A stretch of DNA of 10,345 nt from Baffinella frigidus (lineage: Eukaryota; Cryptophyceae; Cryptomonadales; Baffinellaceae): contig MU646527.1 in NCBI GenBank assembly GCA_026770585.1, positions 155,058-165,402 of the forward strand, given 5' to 3'. How positions within the stretch are numbered: the stretch's first letter is position 1; each line of letters starts with the position of its first letter. Under the pieces are notes generated by a model. It saw only the letters and a program-made list of their open reading frames with translations, did not search any database and had not been told where the DNA came from. The position numbers and the translations under genes are program-made. This document shows positions 6,202 to 10,345 of the stretch, piece by piece.

Positions 6202-6317
6202 CAAGGGTACCTCGCTCATCAGACAGTGCCCACCTTTTTGGCACACCATAGGCCCTGGGCACAGGCCTAGTGTATGGTCCAATGAGGGTGTACTATCAGG
6301 ACAGCCGTGTACCCCAG
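6202..6317 (+). mobile_element. Diverged CAGGGGTACC-family element, copy 10 (116 bp)
   Basis: It shares a TA with copy 9. The left arm CAAGGGTACCTCGCTCATCAG is recognisable and the right end GTGTACCCCAG is weak. Another truncated start (CAGGGGTACC) follows at 6320-6329. Confidence 0.65.
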
Positions 6318-6329
6318 TACAGGGGTACC

Positions 6330-6800
6330 CCCACGAAAACACCCAGATTTCCCTGTGTGTGACGCGACAGCGCTTTGCTGTTTCCCGCGACCGTGCCGTG
6401 ACTTCGTCAGGCTGATTACTGATTACTGAATTTATTAAAGAGGTTACGCCGTTATTGCCTAACCCGTGCCATTACCAGACTATGATCGGTCCATTTTATA
6501 CCCCGCTCAGTCTGTCTCCGAGGGATGCTCCCCGAAGATTGGCAGCAGGGATCGCTGCTGCAGCTGCACAGTGCGCGGTAACACCCAACGTCTCTGGAGT
6601 TGCAACCACAGCGACCCATCAATTTGCCCAGCCAGCTTCCTCCCTGATTCATCATAGCAGACCCCCCCCCCTCCATTGCTCCAAATGAGAGCCTCCCGCT
6701 GGACACCGTGCAAGCTCTGTGGACTGCAGTGATTGACCCAAGAGACCACCAGCCCCCGAGACGTGAGCAGCACAGCACACGAGGGCAAGTTGAGCGAGAA
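6330..6800. other. Noncoding stretch between foldback cluster and second alpha-chain gene
   Basis: CTGATTACTGATTACTG (6412-6428) is a small tandem repeat. Open frames of up to 108 codons overlap on both strands without a recognisable domain. Confidence 0.4.
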
Positions 6801-6806
6801 ACAACT

Positions 6807-6812
6807 TTTATT
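6807..6812 (-). promoter_or_regulatory. Candidate polyadenylation signal AATAAA for the second alpha-chain gene
   Basis: The minus strand reads TTGAATAAAAGTTG here. It is 140 nt past the unspliced TAA and 21 nt past the TGA of the spliced model. Whether this alga uses AATAAA is not something I can establish from the window. Confidence 0.35.
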
Positions 6813-6845
6813 CAAAGTCGCCCGCCACCAGTTTCAGTGTACACT

Positions 6846-6871
6846 ACTATTCCGGTTTAGCGCCCCTCGGC
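6846..6871 (-). promoter_or_regulatory. 26-nt downstream block shared by both alpha-chain genes (copy 2)
   Basis: This is the second copy of the block, about 80-110 nt past the unspliced TAA stop of the minus-strand gene. In the spliced model it lies in exon 2 and encodes RGALNRNS, in the same frame as in the first gene. Identity across all 26 nt, beside coding regions that are strongly diverged, suggests a nucleotide-level constraint or recent exchange. Confidence 0.5.
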
Positions 6872-6903
6872 GTGTTCCACTAGAGCTGCCAGCTAGCCCC
6901 GCA

Positions 6904-6956
6904 CTGCAGACGAGACCCACCACCAACTTCACAGAAGGTGGGAGTGGTGTGCTTAC
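6904..6956 (-). other. Candidate 53-nt intron overlapping the stop of the second alpha-chain gene
   Basis: The minus strand reads CAGCT then GTAAGC, and 53 nt later TCTGCAG before TGCGGGG. Both ends fit GT-AG consensus, and short introns are known in cryptophyte nuclear genes. Removing it joins GQL to AGLAGSSSG and runs to a TGA at 6834-6836. Retaining it ends the protein at GQL. The sequence alone cannot decide between the two. Confidence 0.4.
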
Positions 6957-7294
6957 AGCTGGCCGAGGACGCCCTGGAGGACGGCGTCGGCGTTGCCGGC
7001 GACGACCTTGGACATCTGCACCTTGACGCACATCTTGTCGTCGGCGGAGTTGGACTTGGCGCCAGTGTACTGGTCGGCCTTGGCGGTGCAGCCACCACGG
7101 GCATCGAAGATGGTGATGATCGGCGCGTTGTTGTCCTTCTTCATCGCCGCGGAGGCGCCCGACGTGCGGAGGAGGGGAGCCGCGATGGCGACGGCGCCGG
7201 CGCCCTGGATGGCGGCGCGGCGGCCGGTCGACATCTGCATGGTCGGGGAGAAGGCGGCGGCGGAGCCGATGAAGGCGAGGGCAGCGATCTTCAT
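6953..7294 (-). CDS. cpeA: Cryptophyte phycoerythrin alpha chain, second divergent paralogue
   Basis: The product is 113 residues, a second nuclear phycobiliprotein alpha chain predicted to act in the thylakoid lumen. The leader parallels the first gene: ER signal ending SAAA, F15 at the transit start, R25-R26 plus a hydrophobic Ala-rich run, and ASA before A50. Cleavage there gives a mature chain of about 64 residues starting AMKKD, close to the size of known PE545 alpha chains. The core IITIFDARGGC places the predicted bilin cysteine at C69, with one extra Gly relative to the DHRGC of the other gene. DQYTGAK and DDKMCVKVQ follow; C89 is an additional cysteine. The unspliced frame ends GQL-stop, two residues short of the GQLAK of the paralogue. 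A GT-AG intron at 6904-6956 (53 nt) would replace the stop and extend the protein by exon 6834-6903 to 135 residues. Base composition is strongly GC at third positions. It is convergent with the first gene. Confidence 0.9.
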   Translation of the reverse strand: MKIAALAFIGSAAAFSPTMQMSTGRRAAIQGAGAVAIAAPLLRTSGASAAMKKDNNAPIITIFDARGGCTAKADQYTGAKSNSADDKMCVKVQMSKVVAGNADAVLQGVLGQL

Positions 7295-7387
7295 GGTGAA
7301 TATGTTGGTTGGGTGGTGAGGAGATCAGGGAGACACAACAACCGCGCTTTTGAAGACAAAAAGATGTGTCCTGTCATAAATCCAGGC

Positions 7388-7404
7388 AGTGTGTCTGACA
7401 CACT
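7388..7404. promoter_or_regulatory. 17-bp perfect palindrome upstream of the second alpha-chain gene
   Basis: AGTGTGTC, a single T, then GACACACT lies about 95-110 bp upstream of the start at 7294. A perfect 8-bp dyad in a promoter position could be a dimeric transcription-factor site. The region upstream of the first gene has only GTGTCGGAC (2470-2478), a weak half match. Confidence 0.25.
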
Positions 7405-8886
7405 TCCACCCCTTACAATGTTGTTACACGAGATCTCCGTACAATCCATCTACTAGTCGTTGTAAAACTGTACTGCGTTTTCGGGAATAAAACACATGTT
7501 GGCCCCATGACAAACGAGAGGAACCGATCGGGCCGCAGGGGGGCAGGGCAGCGAATGACCTCCTGATCTAGGGCCCAATGGTCTTCCGAGGATCTCTACA
7601 TCTGGGCGGATCTAGCTGGCCCCGGCACCTGTGCTTGCGTTTCGGGATCGCCCGTCCCCGATGCTTCCCCCCACATGTTGCCCTTCCTCAATCAGGACCC
7701 TCCCCGCTGCTCGGCACCGCACGGAATTGATGCGGCTGGGCTCTGTCTCAACGAGATTGCGGAGGGGCTGTCTTCGCACTTTGCCTGCCCAGAGGGGCGT
7801 AGAACAGGCGCCCCATAGAACAGGTGCCCTCGCGGTTGACGCTGTTGTGGACAGGCCCTGCTGCAGGCACTAGTCTCACCCTTCCCCACACCTGACGCTT
7901 TTCTGCCGATGCCCCGTCCTTTAGGCCCGTAGGAGGGGGGGGTGCCGTAGGAGGGGGGGGGGTCTGTGAAAGGATTGCGGAGCGTCCACGATTTGAGCCC
8001 CTTGGTCACTGCGATCGATTCAGACCGCGCACGTGTGAAGCAGCGTCGGGGAGTTGTGACAGAGCTTGTGGCGGGGAGGAGGTGCTGCGAAGCGCCGAGA
8101 GCGCAGACCGGCTGGGGGTTCATGAGTGGCGTGCTATCCGACTGCGGGGGCGCGCGTCACCCTCAGTTTCGTCGGGGGATGCAGGCGCTGTACCGGGCCG
8201 GGCCGCTGATGCTGAGTGTATGCTGAAGCAAGAACGCCAGCGAAAGGAGTGAAGAGTAGTGAAGAGCAAGAGAGCGGTTCCCCACACACTTGTCTTCGGG
8301 CAGGTAAGTCAGTGCATAGGTAAAATCTGGATACCCTAGGGGGGGCTCTGAAAGGAACAGCCGCTTGGGAATGGAAGAATTTTTTTGGCCATTCGACTTT
8401 GGTTGAGTCATGTCAACCTCTATCAGAGGTGACTCTCCTGTCACTCCTGCGTCCCATGCGTGGGGAACTACCTTCTTTTACGTTCCCCTCTGGTGTATGT
8501 GTACTCGGGGTTCTGCCCTCACGCTACGAATGCCTCTCCCGGCACTGTGCCTGAGGTTTCCGCGGTCGTGCTTCGTGACCATACACGTTGCTACCCCCCT
8601 GGCTCTCCTGACCTGTGTGCGTGGGCTCTCTAGCCACTCCTACGAACTCTGCGTGGCACTTGGTCCCCCACCGATCTTCTCCAGTGTCTGAGCGTGCCAA
8701 AGTGAACATGTCTCGAGTCAAGTCATAATTGATGCAAAACTTGAACGCGCATGTGATGCGAGGATCTTCTTCAGGACACTCAGGTTTTATTGTTTCACAA
8801 AGTAACTGACCAACGGATGCGAGCGATGAACTCGTCTCATCATGACTGACGCTCTTCACACGTGTCCTGCAGATGCCCCATTCTGA
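7405..8886. other. Region with no supported gene between second alpha-chain gene and right array
   Basis: Open frames at 7692-8123 minus and 8524-8859 minus have no recognisable family. The second contains a fairly ordinary-looking stretch (residues 1-60) and is the least unlikely candidate. Small tandem repeats: TAGAACAGGCGCCC / TAGAACAGGTGCCC (about 7800-7829) and CCGTAGGAGGGGGGG twice (about 7928-7961). Confidence 0.4.
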
Positions 8887-8915
8887 CGCTGCAAGGCCGC
8901 GGCGGTGCCGTCAAA
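8887..8915 (+). repeat. Subtelomeric junction segment, copy 1
   Basis: CGCTGCAAGGCCGCGG followed by GTGC and TCAAA sits just before the right array begins. A near-identical segment recurs at 9240-9267 inside the array. Confidence 0.65.
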
Positions 8916-9239
8916 TCGTGTACCCTACACCCTGAACCCTGAACCCTGAACCCTAAACCCTAAACCCTAAACCCTAAACCCAGAACCCTAAACCCTATGC
9001 ACAAAACCCTAAACCCTGAACCCTAAATCCTGAACCCTAAACCCTCAACCCTAAACCCTAAACCCTAAACCCTCAACCCTAAACCCTAGACCCTGAAGCC
9101 TGAACCCTATATCCTAAATCCTAAACACTGAACTATAAACCCTCAACACTCAAAGCTAAACCCTACACCCTTGATTCTGAACCCTAAACACTAAACTCTA
9201 AACCCTAAACCCTAAACCCTAAACCTTGAACCGTCCTGC

Positions 9240-9267
9240 CGCTGCAAGGCCGCGGTTGTGCAATCAA
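9240..9267 (+). repeat. Subtelomeric junction segment, copy 2
   Basis: CGCTGCAAGGCCGCGG again, 353 bp after copy 1 and again followed by telomere-like repeats. The junction plus its array was apparently duplicated as a unit. Confidence 0.65.
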
Positions 9268-9619
9268 ACCAAAAACCAAAAACTAAAAACCCTAAACCAT
9301 AAGCCCTAAACCCCAACCCCTAAACCTTAAACCCTTAACCCTTAACCCTCACACCGAAACCCAAACCCCTACAACGTAAATCCCAAACTCTAAACCCTAA
9401 ACACTAAACCCTAAACCCTAAACCCTGAACCCTAAACCCTAAACCCTGAACCCTAAACCCAAAACCCTAAACTCTGAACCATAAAGCCTAAACTCTGAAC
9501 CCGAAATCCTTAAGCCAAAACCCTGAAACCCTAAACCCTGAACCCTCAACTCACAACCCTCAACCCTCAACCCTAAACCCTGAGACTCTAAGCCCTAAAC
9601 CCTGAACCCTTAACCCTAA

Positions 9620-10345
9620 ACCCTTAACCCTAAACCCTAAACCCTAAACCCTAAACCCTAAACCCTAAACCCTCGATCCTAAACCCTAAACCCTAAACCT
9701 TAAACTCTAGACCCTAAACCGTAACCCCGAAACCCTAAACCCAAACCCCTAAACCCTGAGACCCTAAACTTTGAACCCTAAACCCAATGTCCTGATCCGT
9801 AAGACCCAAGTCATCAACCCTAGCCCCTAAAATCTACATCCCAAACCCCAACCTCTGATCCCTGAACCCTGAACCCTGAACCCTACATCCTAAACTTCAA
9901 CCCTAAACCCTAAACTCTAAACCTTAAACCCAAACCCCTGAACACTAAACCCCAAACCCTAAACCCTAAACCCTAAACCCTGAAACCTAAACCCTAAACC
10001 CTGAACTCCCAACGTAAACCCCAAACCCTGAACCCTAAACCCTAAACCCTAAACCCTAAACCCTAAACTCTAGACCCTAAACCCTAAACTCTGAACCCTT
10101 AACCCAAAACCCGAAACCCTACAACCCTGAACTCTGAATTCTTAACCCAAAACCCTGAACCTTAAGACCCAAGTCCTCAACCCTAGACCCTACAATCTAA
10201 CCCCTAAACCCAAACCACTGAAACCTGAAACCTGAACCGTGAACCCTAAATCCTAAACCTCAAACCCTCAACCCTGAACCCTAAACCCTGACCCCTAAAC
10301 CCTAAACTCTAAACCCTAAACCCTAAACCCTAAACCTAACCCTAA
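9620..10345. repeat. Higher-order repeat of about 363 bp inside the right array
   Basis: Three irregular landmarks recur at the same offset: AAACTCTAG at 9702 and 10065, AAGACCCAAGTC at 9801 and 10164, and TCCTAAAC[TC]TCAA at 9888 and 10251. The offset of 363 is not a multiple of 7, so it is not simple telomeric register. This implies duplication of a long block followed by drift. The outer bounds are approximate. Confidence 0.65.

Larger units (their letters stand above)
8921..10345 (-). repeat. Long degenerate CCCTAAA telomere-like array, running off the right edge
   Basis: About 1.4 kb of CCCTAAA units with many variants (CCCTGAA, CCCTCAA, CCATAAA, CCCCAAA). The G-rich strand is the bottom strand, opposite to the array at 984-1318. 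It is broken once by a GC-rich non-telomeric segment at about 9232-9290. At a true right-hand chromosome end the top strand would be TTTAGGG, so this edge is not a terminus in this orientation. Confidence 0.9.

Noticed and set aside
10300-10345. True chromosome end at the right edge
   Set aside because: The top strand is C-rich here; a right-hand terminus would be G-rich, and the repeats are too degenerate.

Overview
The window looks like nuclear DNA of a phycoerythrin-containing cryptophyte alga, most likely Guillardia theta or a close relative. Three things support this. There are two divergent genes for the cryptophyte-specific phycoerythrin alpha chain, each with a tripartite (ER signal, plastid transit, Tat-type lumen) leader. 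The telomere-like repeats are of the TTTAGGG type. Short foldback repeats litter the noncoding DNA. I see no rRNA, tRNA, CRISPR array or bacterial-style operon. Species assignment is inference.

Layout, left to right. Positions 1-983 are noncoding, with a long hairpin element (242-399) and an eroded foldback copy (about 503-575). A degenerate TTTAGGG array with the G-rich strand on top fills 984-1318. Positions 1319-2546 hold another eroded foldback fragment and the upstream region of the first gene. The first alpha-chain gene is on the plus strand (2547-2930). From about 3273 to 6330 lies a dense field of short palindromic elements. The main family is 116-121 bp, starts CAGGGGTACC, ends GGTACCCCTG and sits at TA dinucleotides. 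One copy is nested inside another, which fixes the element ends and the TA target duplication. Other hairpin families and a field of short GCTCGC/CTTGC-type repeats lie between them. The second alpha-chain gene is on the minus strand (6953-7294), convergent with the first. Positions 7405-8886 hold no gene I can support. Positions 8921-10345 are a degenerate CCCTAAA array, G-rich strand on the bottom, with a roughly 363-bp higher-order repeat.

The two genes should encode alternative nuclear alpha subunits that pair with the plastid-encoded beta subunit in the thylakoid lumen to form the light-harvesting phycobiliprotein. They share leader architecture, a short 5' leader sequence, and a 26-nt identical block downstream of their stops, although their mature proteins are strongly diverged. 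The block reads in the same frame in both genes if a plausible GT-AG intron overlapping each stop codon is removed, so the C-termini may be alternatively spliced. The second gene carries one extra glycine just before the predicted bilin-attachment cysteine.

The two telomere-like arrays point toward each other, as expected at a fused or rearranged pair of chromosome ends rather than at a single terminus. Most longer open frames in the window are incidental; several simply read through the right arm of the foldback element, which encodes MSEVPLY.
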